Below, piece after piece: positions 45,591 through 54,362 of a stretch of DNA of 64,000 bases; the first letter of the stretch is position 1, and each line of letters begins with the position of its first letter. The position numbers and the translations under genes are program-made. A model generated the notes under the pieces. The model did no database searches. It saw only the letters and a list, made by a program, of their open reading frames with translations, and was not told the DNA's origin. Source of the stretch: Prostheceraeus crozeri (lineage: Eukaryota; Platyhelminthes; Polycladida; Euryleptidae); contig CAJQUW010016993.1 of NCBI GenBank assembly GCA_907163375.1, forward strand, positions 1 to 64,000, in the 5' to 3' direction.

Positions 45591-46739
45591 AGTCTGAGCA
45601 ATGCGTGTGATGATGTGATGTGAGATATCTAGATAAGAGAGTGACATAGCTTTTGAACATGAGGTCTACAGATAACTTTGAAAATTATACCTTCCATTTT
45701 TATCCGTGATCATGCTGTCCGTTGGCCAGCGAAATATATTGACGTAAATAACAATAAAATTAATACCTAAACATTGTGGCCCGTTTATTAATTAATAATA
45801 TTTTTTTCTATTATAAATTTTTGATAAATATTGCTAAATATTTATTTTAATAATTATGCGCTTTTTCAAAAACATGCTTATACTTTTATAGCCTTCGTTT
45901 AAATGCTTTTTTAAATGACTCAGTGACTGAGTCCCATCAAGTCCGAGTCTGGCAAAATCCTTGTCAACAATGGGATGTTCCGATATATCAATGCAATACA
46001 CGATTGCTGTGGAGTCCAAACTTAAATAGATATGAAAGATTTAGATAAGTACTATTTTGAGTACTGTTTTGAGAAGACTGAATTTTAGCATTACTTACAG
46101 ACAGCTTGTATAATGACTTTCAAAGAAGCGCAACGACTTTCAATGTGAAGACATCATTTAGAGATATATATGATTCTATTTCTCATTTAATCTGTTATAC
46201 TACTGACGTCGAAAAGTTTGCCTTAATTTGAATAACACGTAAAACTGTTTGTGCTGAGGTCGGTGCAGATACGGTTGACTCAAGGGTGTCATTTTTAAAT
46301 AAATCTATACATTCTTTCACTGGCCAAATGTGTCAGCTGCCGGCTTTCTATGTACATCCACCTACCAATAGTTTGTGCATAGAACGCAAACACGAACTAG
46401 CTATTTGCATTCGTGTTTGCAAGTTCAAATTTTTGAACCCGAGCTCTGAGAACAAGATTTGAAATATTTTATTAATTGTAGATATCTGGAGGTCGGATGA
46501 CGATTTATCGGCATCTGATTTACTGATTCTCTACATTAGGGTCTTACTGATTCTCTACATTGATGACGGCAAATAAGCCAGAAACGTTTGTAGTTCCCGT
46601 AATGATTTAAGTAAGATTTTGTCCTCACCTCTTTTTTACATCATTACTATAAGTAGGAAATCTTCTAAGTTTGCAATTTCGACTTCATGATTTAGAATGA
46701 TGCGGTATAAAAATTTTCACAAATATCTTGACAACTTAC
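45591..46739. other. AT-rich sequence, nothing recognised
   Basis: No gene that I can support; short local duplication TTACTGATTCTCTACATT near 46525 and 46547. Confidence 0.4.
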
Positions 46740-46901
46740 CTCAAACCGAACAGGTTCTGGGTTTATCAGGCCATTTGGGGAATAAGCCACTTCCAGCTCG
46801 ACCTTCATCCTGAGAGGTATTTGCTGATTGATGAAAGCGATACGATCGGCCAAAAGAACTTCATGTGGCGGTCTCTCACTGACGATAGGATATACCTGAA
46901 A
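46740..46901 (-). CDS. Candidate internal exon of a host gene
   Basis: On the minus strand a 162-bp exon is bounded by an acceptor-like TTCTCTACAG and a donor GAG|GTAAGT, reads through in phase 0 at both ends (54 codons), and encodes FQVYPIVSERPPHEVLLADR and LRMKVELEVAYSPNGLINPE. The alternation of hydrophobic residues suggests a beta-sandwich. I do not recognise the family. It could be an upstream exon of the gene ending at 40256, which also starts its last exon in phase 0 on this strand. Confidence 0.45.
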
Positions 46902-47254
46902 CTGTAGAGAAGCATTTGTAAGCATTATGGCAATGATTTGATGAAATGTTCTATTCCATTGCTGCTTTATTTCAATTGCATTTAAGTGACAGCAATGAAT
47001 GCAGTGTTCATTTAGCAAATTTACTGCGCTGCACTTGACTGCTGCATTTAAGTAACCCACTAGTGCCTAATAGTGTGAATAATATATTTCTGCGAGTATG
47101 GGTCGAGATAATACCATTTTAGCATTAATTAGTATTAATCAGTATTAACTACCACATCAACAACAAACACACATCAGGAATTGCAGAGTCTCTTGTCATT
47201 TTACCCAATAATCCCGACCTATGTTCGCAAGAATATTTTATTTCAACCGTTTAC
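46902..47254. other. Host flank left of the Polinton
   Basis: AT-rich sequence; base composition changes sharply near 47255. Confidence 0.4.
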
Positions 47255-47319
47255 TAGTAGCCAGTTCTAGCCCCCGTTTGCCCAATTTGCACTAAAGTAC
47301 ATGACCTTGCTCCATTCAT

Positions 47320-47478
47320 CGGAGCACACGCCCACGCATCAGTAGCGAAGAAGACAGGAAACAGAGCACACGCCCACGCATCAGAGCACGCATCGGCGCA
47401 CTTGGGGGTTGAGCACGGAGCACCAATCGGAGCACGCGGCGCCGAGCACGTGTGATGAGTCACCGCACGGTATATAAG
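47320..47478 (+). promoter_or_regulatory. Promoter with GAGCAC repeats and TATA box
   Basis: Repeats of GAGCACACGCCCACGCATCAG lead to GGAGCACCAATCGGAGCAC near 47418 and a TATA box TATATAAG at 47471, 42 bp before the first start codon. The same GAGCAC words occur upstream of two other units of this element. Confidence 0.6.
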
Positions 47479-47512
47479 GAAAGACGCTGTCAGAGAAATT
47501 CATTCTCATCCT

Positions 47513-47932
47513 ATGCCGACAACAGCAACGTTACGCTCTCTGGCTGCGACACGTCATCCCAAAGAGGAGATATCCTATACACCTTATTCATCGAAAGACT
47601 TTATTGTGGAACGAGACTGTAATACACTGTATATTATTCCGACAAAGGAGAAGAGTGTGTCGTTAGAGAAGATTATTGCAGAGCTTCGTATTCAGTTGCT
47701 GAATGTAATACTGTATGGACCACGCTTCTTGTTTGATATTCGAACATCTGCAAAGTTCCCCAAAGGTGCACTGGACGTGTCCTATCGCTATTTGAACATT
47801 GGTGACGATTGGGACGTGGAAGAACTGATCGATTCGTTGCAGAAGAAGTTACGTTCTCAACTGGAGTGTCATTATTTTGGAGGAATCTTGTGTATGCAGA
47901 TTGACATTGGGTTTGGTTCATTGTTTACGTAA
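47513..47932 (+). CDS. Polinton hypothetical protein, 139 residues
   Basis: First gene of the element, 42 bp after a TATA box, which supports this ATG. It is a mixed alpha/beta protein without signal peptide or membrane segment: an N-terminal basic stretch (LRSLAATRHPKEE), then VSLEKIIAELRIQLLNVILY and a later VEELIDSLQKKLRSQL helix. I recognise no family. Its size and layout recall the 134-residue protein at 51537, though sequence likeness is slight. A place at the end of the element suggests an early or accessory role, by inference only. Confidence 0.65.
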   Translation: MPTTATLRSLAATRHPKEEISYTPYSSKDFIVERDCNTLYIIPTKEKSVSLEKIIAELRIQLLNVILYGPRFLFDIRTSAKFPKGALDVSYRYLNIGDDWDVEELIDSLQKKLRSQLECHYFGGILCMQIDIGFGSLFT

Positions 47933-47956
47933 GATACATGATTCAACCACGATATA

Positions 47957-48871
47957 ATGGAGCCACCAACAAGGAAGAGGCGAACCACAGTCCGTCCCCG
48001 CCCTCAACCCTATTATGAGTGCGAGTTTTGCAATAAACGCTTCCGACTGTTTTCACAATGCATCCGCCATGGACGCAAGGAGATAGGGAAGGAGTATTGC
48101 GATCGTTGTGGGAAATGGTGGACTACCAATCATCAGTGCTCACTGGATAGAGGTTATTGGGGCGACAAGGAGAGTGAGTTCACCTGCCTGCTTTGCAAAC
48201 AAGACTATAATATGGAAGCTTACCATAAACATCCATGTGTGGGTCGGTGCAGGTACTGTGATGAGAAGATTCAGGAGGAGGAGAACGAATGGAATGAACA
48301 TTTATGTCCCTATTTGAGCATGTATATGCCCACCGAACCCTTGGACCCGAATCGCCCAGTGGAGCCGGAGAGTACGAATTCATATCTGTACGACTTGTCA
48401 AAAGTGAAGTTGGCACGCTGTCCCTGGTGTCATAACATGTACCAAGCATTTTTCTTATGGGAGCACGTTTGCAAAAAACATAAGGAGGTGTGTGGATGGA
48501 ATCCGTCGTGGAGCAAGACGAATGAGGCATGCGACAACTTTGTCTATATGTGTGTCTGTGGTGAGATGCTGCACCGTGACGTGGAGGAAGAGAAGGTCCG
48601 TCAATTTATCTCGCTGCATAAGGAGCATATGGGCAAGAAAATATGGAAAAATCAGCGCGAAAAGTTGAAACGGATATATGAGAGTCAACCGAATCCGCCC
48701 AAGGAAGTGAATAGTGTCCCCCAAGCCTCGCTTCGACCAGAGAATAGAAATCGGGACCCACGCAAATATTCATTTGACTTTAGTAAGAAACGAGGGAGAC
48801 CTCTGAAACCCATTGTTTTTAAGAACCAATTGAATTGGTTCACGTATAATGTAGATTTGGATGATGAATAA
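47957..48871 (+). CDS. Polinton zinc-finger protein, 304 residues
   Basis: A cysteine- and histidine-rich protein. After a basic N-terminus come CEFCNKRF with H38, C48/C51 with H59 and C61, C77/C80 with H90 and C94, and C98/C101 with H115, so four likely zinc sites. A second region has C155/C158/H170/H175, then YMCVCGEML (C199, C201) with H221/H224. This second region is matched in spacing by the protein at 52636. The C-terminus is basic (KKRGRPLKP, an AT-hook-like word) and suggests DNA binding. It lies 24 bp after the previous gene. Likely a nuclear regulatory or DNA-binding protein of the element; function not known. Confidence 0.65.
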   Translation: MEPPTRKRRTTVRPRPQPYYECEFCNKRFRLFSQCIRHGRKEIGKEYCDRCGKWWTTNHQCSLDRGYWGDKESEFTCLLCKQDYNMEAYHKHPCVGRCRYCDEKIQEEENEWNEHLCPYLSMYMPTEPLDPNRPVEPESTNSYLYDLSKVKLARCPWCHNMYQAFFLWEHVCKKHKEVCGWNPSWSKTNEACDNFVYMCVCGEMLHRDVEEEKVRQFISLHKEHMGKKIWKNQREKLKRIYESQPNPPKEVNSVPQASLRPENRNRDPRKYSFDFSKKRGRPLKPIVFKNQLNWFTYNVDLDDE

Positions 48872-48933
48872 ATGTAGTGATCAATCTCCTATTGTTGTGA
48901 CTAAGTTATGATTGGGAAGCGTAAACATTAATC

Positions 48934-49215
48934 ATGACACGCCGTAAACGACGCCAGAGAGGAGGAACTGTAAGACATGTGAAACGGTATATAAAATCTC
49001 AACTGCATCGTAGAGGGCGTGAAGCTTTTCAGAGACATAAAGGCGAATTGATTCGACGTCATTTGGGCAATACGTTGTTGCCAGCAGCGTGGCGACCACG
49101 TTATAAATCCAATAATCAAATGATAAAGGAAGAATGGCAACGGTTGAAACACGATCTAAATAGGAACAAGTTGGGAAAGTTAAAGACGTTAGGGAAACTA
49201 TTAATGAAGAACTAA
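48934..49215 (+). CDS. Polinton small basic protein, 93 residues
   Basis: Very rich in arginine and lysine (starts MTRRKRRQRGGTVRHVKRY, ends KLKTLGKLLMKN), with helical character and no cysteines. Its place before the pX-like gene fits a DNA-condensing core protein of the particle, as in adenoviruses. That role is inferred from charge and neighbours only. An ACTAAGTTATG motif lies about 35 bp upstream. Confidence 0.6.
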   Translation: MTRRKRRQRGGTVRHVKRYIKSQLHRRGREAFQRHKGELIRRHLGNTLLPAAWRPRYKSNNQMIKEEWQRLKHDLNRNKLGKLKTLGKLLMKN

Positions 49216-49244
49216 GTAGGGACATCTAGCCTATCACGGTAATC

Positions 49245-49517
49245 ATGCAACGTGGAGGTATTTATCGCGGAAGCTGCCGTCAGAAAGGGGGCATTTACCG
49301 TGGAAGTCGAAGACAAAAAGGTGGAATCTACCGCGGGAGTCGTAAACAAAGAGGAGGCATCCTCCCATTTTTACTCCCCCTCGTCCCTGCACTTATTGCC
49401 GCAGGGAAAGCTGCAGCGTTGGGAGCAGCGGGTGCAGCCGGTGCCGCAGGCGTAAGTGCTTTAGCGAATAAAATATCAGGAGGAGGAAAACGTCGAAGGA
49501 GACGTCATCATCGCTAA
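49245..49517 (+). CDS. pX/mu-like core peptide precursor, 90 residues
   Basis: Three tandem repeats of about 13 residues (GGIYRGSRRQK type) are followed by RGGILPFLLPLVPALIAAGK, an alanine/glycine stretch and a basic tail (GKRRRRRHHR). The RGGILPFL…PAL block followed by small residues is the pattern of the adenovirus pX/mu core peptide and its relatives in Polintons and adintoviruses. It would bind packaged DNA inside the particle. The internal repeats at the N-terminus are unusual and come from nearly identical 39-bp DNA repeats. Confidence 0.65.
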   Translation: MQRGGIYRGSCRQKGGIYRGSRRQKGGIYRGSRKQRGGILPFLLPLVPALIAAGKAAALGAAGAAGAAGVSALANKISGGGKRRRRRHHR

Positions 49518-49550
49518 ACCAATCATGTTGTACACCACCCTAGGGACGGG

Positions 49551-49558
49551 TATATAAG
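49551..49558 (+). promoter_or_regulatory. TATA box of the exonuclease-like gene
   Basis: TATATAAG, 39 bp before the ATG at 49590; a CCAAT word lies about 33 bp further upstream. Confidence 0.6.
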
Positions 49559-49589
49559 TCGAGACACACAAGACGAGATTCATTTCACG

Positions 49590-50591
49590 ATGCGTCGGAT
49601 TCAGCATTTGGGCGAGCTCATGCAAGGTTCTTATACCATTACATTTGATCATCCTAAAGTACAACAATGGTGGGTGGAGCAGAAGAAGCCGGTGCGCAAT
49701 TTCATCGTATTTGATACGGAAGGAGATCCCATGCAGGAAGTCGCTGCCATTTGGTGTCATTATACGCCCAGAGACGATAAACCGACTGGATATGTGACCA
49801 TTACATCGCGCTTCCATGACTTTATCAAACATGAGTCATCGGGGTGTGATGTTTTTGCGACTCAATTTATTCATGGTCTCAACCCACGTGTGATTGGGAA
49901 ATGTGGTGCAGAAGAGAATGTGATTATTCACCGTTTTAATTTCTGGGTCCATGAAATGACACGCGAGTATGGAGACGCGGAACTGATTGTAGGGAATGGA
50001 TTATCGGAGATGGAAAGAGCTTGGTTGAAAAGCATAAAACTCTTGGAAAAAGTGACCATGGATAGTATTTCTCTCCCCGAATGGTCTCAACGCATTGACT
50101 CTCATTGGAATATTTTCACCTCATGTATGCGGGATAGTGAAGTGTATAGACTTGGTTACAAGGAACATATGCGTCGCGGATGTCACTGGATGAATCATTC
50201 CCAGTATGAAGGGAAAGAAGCGTACCGTCGAGCCCTGTTACATTTACGCCGAGGGAAAGCACTCACAGAAACGCAAGCTGCCAAGGTACAGTATGGGTAC
50301 CACTGTGCACTGTCAGATGTGGTTGAGATTCTTCTTCATTATTGCTTTGAACTACACTATCGACTTTATGTGCATACACTGTATTTAAATTATGATTCCT
50401 GTGAAGCTGCATGGGCCTGGACCAAGGTTGATCCCATCACTGTGATGCATGAATCAACCACGGTGGACAATGGACAACTCCACAAGTCTTATATTGTTCA
50501 TTATTGTAACTTAAGTGACTATGCCGAACATCGTACCTTGTGCAAGAATAATGCATGTTGTGAAATAACTCAAGAAAGTGCATCTCTATAA
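49590..50591 (+). CDS. Candidate DEDDh exonuclease of the Polinton, 333 residues
   Basis: The segment NFIVFDTEGD (residues 38-46) is a typical first motif of DEDD exonucleases. LIVGNGLSEMERAWL (132-146) could be the second motif, with E in place of the usual D, and HCALSDV (238-244) fits the third DEDDh motif. Together these suggest a 3'-5' exonuclease fold. A stand-alone exonuclease is not a standard Polinton gene, as the polymerase carries its own. The assignment rests on three short motifs, so it is tentative. A TATA box lies 39 bp upstream and a polyadenylation signal overlaps the stop. Confidence 0.55.
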   Translation: MRRIQHLGELMQGSYTITFDHPKVQQWWVEQKKPVRNFIVFDTEGDPMQEVAAIWCHYTPRDDKPTGYVTITSRFHDFIKHESSGCDVFATQFIHGLNPRVIGKCGAEENVIIHRFNFWVHEMTREYGDAELIVGNGLSEMERAWLKSIKLLEKVTMDSISLPEWSQRIDSHWNIFTSCMRDSEVYRLGYKEHMRRGCHWMNHSQYEGKEAYRRALLHLRRGKALTETQAAKVQYGYHCALSDVVEILLHYCFELHYRLYVHTLYLNYDSCEAAWAWTKVDPITVMHESTTVDNGQLHKSYIVHYCNLSDYAEHRTLCKNNACCEITQESASL

Positions 50592-50595
50592 TAAA
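50590..50595 (+). terminator. Polyadenylation signal after the exonuclease-like gene
   Basis: AATAAA directly at the stop codon of the gene ending at 50591. Confidence 0.45.
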
Positions 50596-50866
50596 ATGTT
50601 ATTCCAATGACCTGTTATTTTTGATGATCATTGACTTGGGAATACTCTCAATTGTATGAATCATTTTCAACATTAAAATAATGCTAACGTGTAAAATTTT
50701 ATGATCGATTTCCAATCTTAAATTCAATCTTTAACATTCATTTTAACTTCTATCATGATATGTCCTATAACCCAGTTCACCCTTGAATAAAATAGTCATA
50801 GCTTACCATGTATGTTTATTGAATACATGTATCAAAATATGAAGTAGAAGAAGAAAGATACACAAG
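50596..50866. other. Gap between convergent genes
   Basis: AT-rich, no gene. Further AATAAA words occur on the plus strand (about 50783) and on the minus strand (about 50817), so both neighbouring units may end here. Confidence 0.45.
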
Positions 50867-51325
50867 TTAAAACACCCAATCGTCAACAAAGTCTACGTCG
50901 TCCCAAAATGCAACCGCTTCATCCAAGTTTTGCAATTCAGTTCTAACGTTATACCGACTACTCAAATTAGTCAGTGGACGGCGAAATGGATGACGATTAA
51001 GATCCAGTTCGGGATAGCCAGCTGCATTCGGTGGGGTATTCTCCTTCTCAGCTGTCAAATAGTCCTCCACCTGACCATCGCTCATACTCGGTGGTCCGAG
51101 ATCGTTGAAACTAGACGTAGAAAGTTCAGGGGTTGGTGGGATGTGAAACGGTCCTTCGAAGGTGGGTGGTGTTGGCGGGAGGGAATATGGTCCGTCCAGA
51201 TCGGGAAAGGAGCCCCAGTGGGATGGGAGATCCGTAGGAAAATCGTCATCACTGATCGAAGGTAATGGGCTGGCTGGCGATAAAGGTAGTGTGCTTGGTC
51301 TTGGTAGTCGGCTGAGATCAACCAT
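50867..51325 (-). CDS. Polinton proline-rich acidic protein, 152 residues
   Basis: The only minus-strand gene of the visible element. The first 85 residues are rich in proline and serine (LPLSPASPLPS, LPPTPPTFEGP, HIPPTPELS), with repeated PPTP words that could be kinase or WW-domain targets. The C-terminus is acidic and aromatic (AVAFWDDVDFVDDWVF), like a transactivation segment. No family is recognised. A TATAAAG lies on its strand near 51375-51382. Divergent orientation from 51537 suggests a separate, perhaps early, control. An interaction or regulatory protein is a guess. Confidence 0.55.
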   Translation of the reverse strand: MVDLSRLPRPSTLPLSPASPLPSISDDDFPTDLPSHWGSFPDLDGPYSLPPTPPTFEGPFHIPPTPELSTSSFNDLGPPSMSDGQVEDYLTAEKENTPPNAAGYPELDLNRHPFRRPLTNLSSRYNVRTELQNLDEAVAFWDDVDFVDDWVF

Positions 51326-51536
51326 CTTCTTGTATGTTCACGAGTGTTATGAAGGCGGAACATTTTCGACTTGGCTTTATAGTGTTGCAAATGCCCCATC
51401 CCCTGCTCCGAGCATTAGACGTGCCCTATTCCATGCTCAGAGCACAGAACAGAGCATTGGGTGTGCCCCATTCTATATCGGAGCACCTATCGATTGGAAA
51501 ACTAGGTAAAAATAGAGAAACGATCAAGACACATAC
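51326..51536. promoter_or_regulatory. Divergent promoter region
   Basis: It separates the minus-strand gene ending at 51325 from the plus-strand gene at 51537. It holds GAGCAC-type words near 51410-51487 (CGGAGCACC, CAGAGCAC) and a minus-strand TATAAAG. Confidence 0.55.
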
Positions 51537-51941
51537 ATGATGGAAGACTTTCACGTGTACACCTATCCAAATCAGCTCATTATTTACCCGAAAACGACAT
51601 GTCAACCGCACGCGATGTTGGAGAAAGTGATTCCCTATGTGAAGGAGAAGATCAAAGTGAAGCCTGAATGTGAACTCTCCATGGATACATTCACGATTTA
51701 TGAATACAAAAGAAATGGTTCTCCACCATTGATGGGTGCCAGTGAACGGTATTATGAAAGTGACGTCGAAGAAATGGATGACTATTTAGCCTCACTAAAG
51801 AACGTATGGGACTATGAATTTATGGACAGTGATAACAAAGAGATTCTTGGTGTCTATTGTATAACGTTTAATTTTGAATATTTCTCTGTTGGATGGACAT
51901 CAGAAGAAGAAGAATATGTAAGCGTGACTAAGTATGAATAA
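51537..51941 (+). CDS. Polinton hypothetical acidic protein, 134 residues
   Basis: A mixed alpha/beta protein rich in glutamate, aspartate and tyrosine, with an N-terminal strand (DFHVYTYPNQLIIYPK) and a C-terminal acidic tail (SEEEEYVSV). Two ATGs stand together at 51537 and 51540. The general outline (strand, helix, strand, size) recalls the 139-residue protein at 47513, but I cannot show homology. No known family. Confidence 0.6.
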   Translation: MMEDFHVYTYPNQLIIYPKTTCQPHAMLEKVIPYVKEKIKVKPECELSMDTFTIYEYKRNGSPPLMGASERYYESDVEEMDDYLASLKNVWDYEFMDSDNKEILGVYCITFNFEYFSVGWTSEEEEYVSVTKYE

Positions 51942-52082
51942 AGAATGTCGTTGTATGAATCATGTTGCTTTTCCATATTATAAGCATTCTGCTATTGGGG
52001 TTGATAGATTTGGAAAAACATGCTACTGGTACTCCTTTTTCTTCTGAGAGAGATTGTACGCATACTCACCGCGATGAGTGAC
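51942..52082 (+). promoter_or_regulatory. Short gap with upstream region of the next unit
   Basis: It contains an AATAAAG just after the previous stop and leads to the TATA-like TATTTAAG at 52083. Confidence 0.4.
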
Positions 52083-52090
52083 TATTTAAG
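52083..52090 (+). promoter_or_regulatory. TATA-like box
   Basis: TATTTAAG, 40 bp before the ATG at 52123, the same spacing as at the other TATA boxes of the element. Confidence 0.5.
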
Positions 52091-52122
52091 TTATGGATCC
52101 TCACGCTCTCTCAAATAAGATC

Positions 52123-52260
52123 ATGTTACTCCTACCCTATTATCGAAAAAGACGACATCGCCCTATTCGGACAAGACATCTTCGAAAAAGACGATCGCGT
52201 GGAAGATGGACATCACGCCCACAGACAGTTCGACCACTCCTTCGCACCAAGCGCGGATGA
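52123..52260 (+). CDS. Arginine-rich 45-residue peptide
   Basis: The first ATG after the TATA-like box opens a 45-codon frame, MLLLPYYRKRRHRPIRT and then RHLRKRRSRGRWTSRP, ending RTKRG. About a third of it is arginine. It overlaps the start of the next gene in a different frame. A protamine-like or core-peptide role would fit, by inference from charge. It could also be a chance frame; the promoter spacing is the main argument for it. Confidence 0.45.
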   Translation: MLLLPYYRKRRHRPIRTRHLRKRRSRGRWTSRPQTVRPLLRTKRG

Positions 52261-52655
52261 AGATTCTTATTGATTTTTGGTTCGATGAACGCATCCGAGG
52301 CAATGATATCCCCACATTAGAAGAGTTTACCGACACGTCCACCGTCTATTTGAATCAATTGGTACTGAATGACCGCTATTCCATCGTGGGACGTGTGTAT
52401 TTACTCATGGCTATTTTTGAGGATGACGTTTTGTATGAGGACACACTATGGAAGTTTATGAATGAAAAACATTTGACCTATGTACAAGAGCTGTATCATA
52501 AACGTGTGATTTCAGCAGCAAGTCTTATTTATATCAAAGAGACATTGAATCGTATCTGTGCTCATTTCAGTATTTTGTTTCAATGGCCAACAAATGTATT
52601 TAAGCATGCACAGGAACACACCACAAAAATCAACCATGAAGGGAGGAGCGCGTGA
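52206..52655 (+). CDS. Polinton hypothetical protein, 149 residues
   Basis: A largely helical protein (MKILIDFWFDERIRGNDIP, YLNQLVLNDRYSIVGRVYL, ASLIYIKETLNRICAH) with no cysteine pattern and no membrane segment. It lies in the same transcript as the arginine-rich peptide and overlaps the following zinc-binding gene by 20 bp. I recognise no family. Confidence 0.6.
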   Translation: MDITPTDSSTTPSHQARMKILIDFWFDERIRGNDIPTLEEFTDTSTVYLNQLVLNDRYSIVGRVYLLMAIFEDDVLYEDTLWKFMNEKHLTYVQELYHKRVISAASLIYIKETLNRICAHFSILFQWPTNVFKHAQEHTTKINHEGRSA

Positions 52656-53898
52656 AAGTGAAGAGACCCTGACGTTGCGAAAATTGAGAATAACCCTATG
52701 TCCTGTCTGTAAATGCCCTTATCAAAAAGATCGTCTGAGAAGGCATATTTATAATTCACACCATCTAAAATATAAATCAAAAGAAGAGATCAAAGCAAGT
52801 GAAGAGTTCATCTATGCATGTCTATGCGGGGAAACCCTCGATGGAACGGTGGATAGGAAGACAGCTCATCAATTTGCGCGGCAACATACCCATATTTTAA
52901 ACGAGCGAATGGAGGGAGAAAATGTGAGCAAACTCAAGTATATTATTCAACAGCATGTTCCGAGATCCTCTTTGAAGGTGTCCTCTACGTTGACAGGACA
53001 AGATCGTCAATTATCACCCACCGCACGTCGTACAACCTCCTTGCGACCCCCTCAACCTATGAATACAGATTTGGATGCAGACGATAGTCTAGAAGCACTC
53101 ATTCGACCTTCTCCAGCGGATCATCGCGCCTTAGCAACACCTGATCCGTCTCACGCTATGCTGCAAGCTGTCGTGAAAAGTATGGTTGACGATCGAGCCA
53201 GAGTGGATGCTCCCCCGGATCCCACCCATACGGTCCATCAAATACAAGAAGAATGGAATCGATTGCCGCCCGATGTGTTAGCCATGGCTGCGAATGAGAT
53301 TGATATGAGTCCTCTATCGTTAGAGAATATTCAACCTACACTAAGTCATGTGACATTTGATAACTACCCAGGTCCTGTCAATGATCACAACAGTTATGTC
53401 CAAGCCATGTCGAACACAGTGGGAAATCCAGAGGTACAAGAATCAAGCGAACCTCGCCAACAACACTCGGTGGGGGTAGGAACCCCTCAACAACAACACT
53501 CAGTAGGGGTAGGAACCTCTCAACACCCCATGGACGCACACCCCGTGGAGGAAAGAATGTTTTACCCAGTCAATTCACCTGTCATTGACAACTCCCACGA
53601 GTACATTATTCAACTGAACAATTTGAAAAACAGCGCCATTGTTCAACTGTTGAACGATTCTATTCGTCTCCATGAACGTCATTTAAATGCTCGCAAACGC
53701 ATCTTGCACGTGTTGGAAGAGGCATTTAATCAACACATTCATGAACCCAATCGTACAGATGGCAATGGAGACTATTTGGATGAGACATTGGAAAGCATGC
53801 GTGACTTGCTGACTCAAAAGGAAGAGTTTATTGCCCACTTAACCAACCAAAATGCAGACGTCCACGCACGCTACATGAATTTGGTGAACGCCATGTAA
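52636..53898 (+). CDS. Polinton zinc-binding protein with long linker, 420 residues
   Basis: I take the ATG at 52636 (MKGGARESEE) over one 78 bp upstream that lies deep in the previous gene. Residues 20-86 carry C22/C25/H37/H42, then YACLCGETL (C62, C64) and H84/H86. This matches the second zinc region of the protein at 47957 in order and spacing. After it comes a long disordered part rich in proline, glutamine and histidine, with a repeat QQHSVGVGT, and a helical C-terminus (IVQLLNDSIRLHERHLNARK). The fold is probably a small zinc domain used for binding, joined to an oligomerising tail. Function is unknown. Confidence 0.6.
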   Translation: MKGGARESEETLTLRKLRITLCPVCKCPYQKDRLRRHIYNSHHLKYKSKEEIKASEEFIYACLCGETLDGTVDRKTAHQFARQHTHILNERMEGENVSKLKYIIQQHVPRSSLKVSSTLTGQDRQLSPTARRTTSLRPPQPMNTDLDADDSLEALIRPSPADHRALATPDPSHAMLQAVVKSMVDDRARVDAPPDPTHTVHQIQEEWNRLPPDVLAMAANEIDMSPLSLENIQPTLSHVTFDNYPGPVNDHNSYVQAMSNTVGNPEVQESSEPRQQHSVGVGTPQQQHSVGVGTSQHPMDAHPVEERMFYPVNSPVIDNSHEYIIQLNNLKNSAIVQLLNDSIRLHERHLNARKRILHVLEEAFNQHIHEPNRTDGNGDYLDETLESMRDLLTQKEEFIAHLTNQNADVHARYMNLVNAM

Positions 53899-53933
53899 AC
53901 TAAGTTATGTGGGATAGAGGATGATAGACAAGA

Positions 53934-54329
53934 ATGACGTGTCAGTGTGAATCATGTTCAAGTCGACGTCAGGACTTTACCAATGTACTGAAATCCCTAA
54001 GTTCAGGGATAGGATGCTCGAAAAAGAAAATTAACCGTCATCTCGATCATTTGCCTGAGGAATATGTCAAGGATATGCAAGCACTCATGAGCAGAATGCG
54101 AGAGAATCCAGGGAAATTAACACCTTTACAGCACGAATTTATTCAATCTTACAAAGGCATTCTCCGCAAATTTGTGAAACCACCCCCTCAAACTCGCAAA
54201 TACTTGGGTCAAAAACGGAAATTTAACAAGAAACAAATCCCCTTCGCACAAGCCTATGCCATGGCATATCACGATAATCCAGCAGCTTTCAAACAAGCCT
54301 TACATGCATCGATCGGTTCCAAACACTAA
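53934..54329 (+). CDS. Polinton hypothetical protein, 131 residues
   Basis: An N-terminal CQCESCSSRR cluster and a distant C28 could bind zinc. The rest is helical and basic (KKKINRHLDHLPEEYVKDM, LRKFVKPPPQTRKYLGQKRK) with an alanine-rich end (AQAYAMAYHDNPAAFKQAL). It sits 35 bp after the previous gene, behind an ACTAAGTTATG motif, and just before the membrane protein. I do not recognise the family. Confidence 0.6.
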   Translation: MTCQCESCSSRRQDFTNVLKSLSSGIGCSKKKINRHLDHLPEEYVKDMQALMSRMRENPGKLTPLQHEFIQSYKGILRKFVKPPPQTRKYLGQKRKFNKKQIPFAQAYAMAYHDNPAAFKQALHASIGSKH

Positions 54330-54362
54330 GTAAACCATACCCACGTCATCAACACTATCATC

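Noticed and set aside
47254-47463. Minus-strand cysteine- and alanine-rich frame
   Set aside because: It is produced by the GAGCAC and CCCACGC promoter repeats read backwards.
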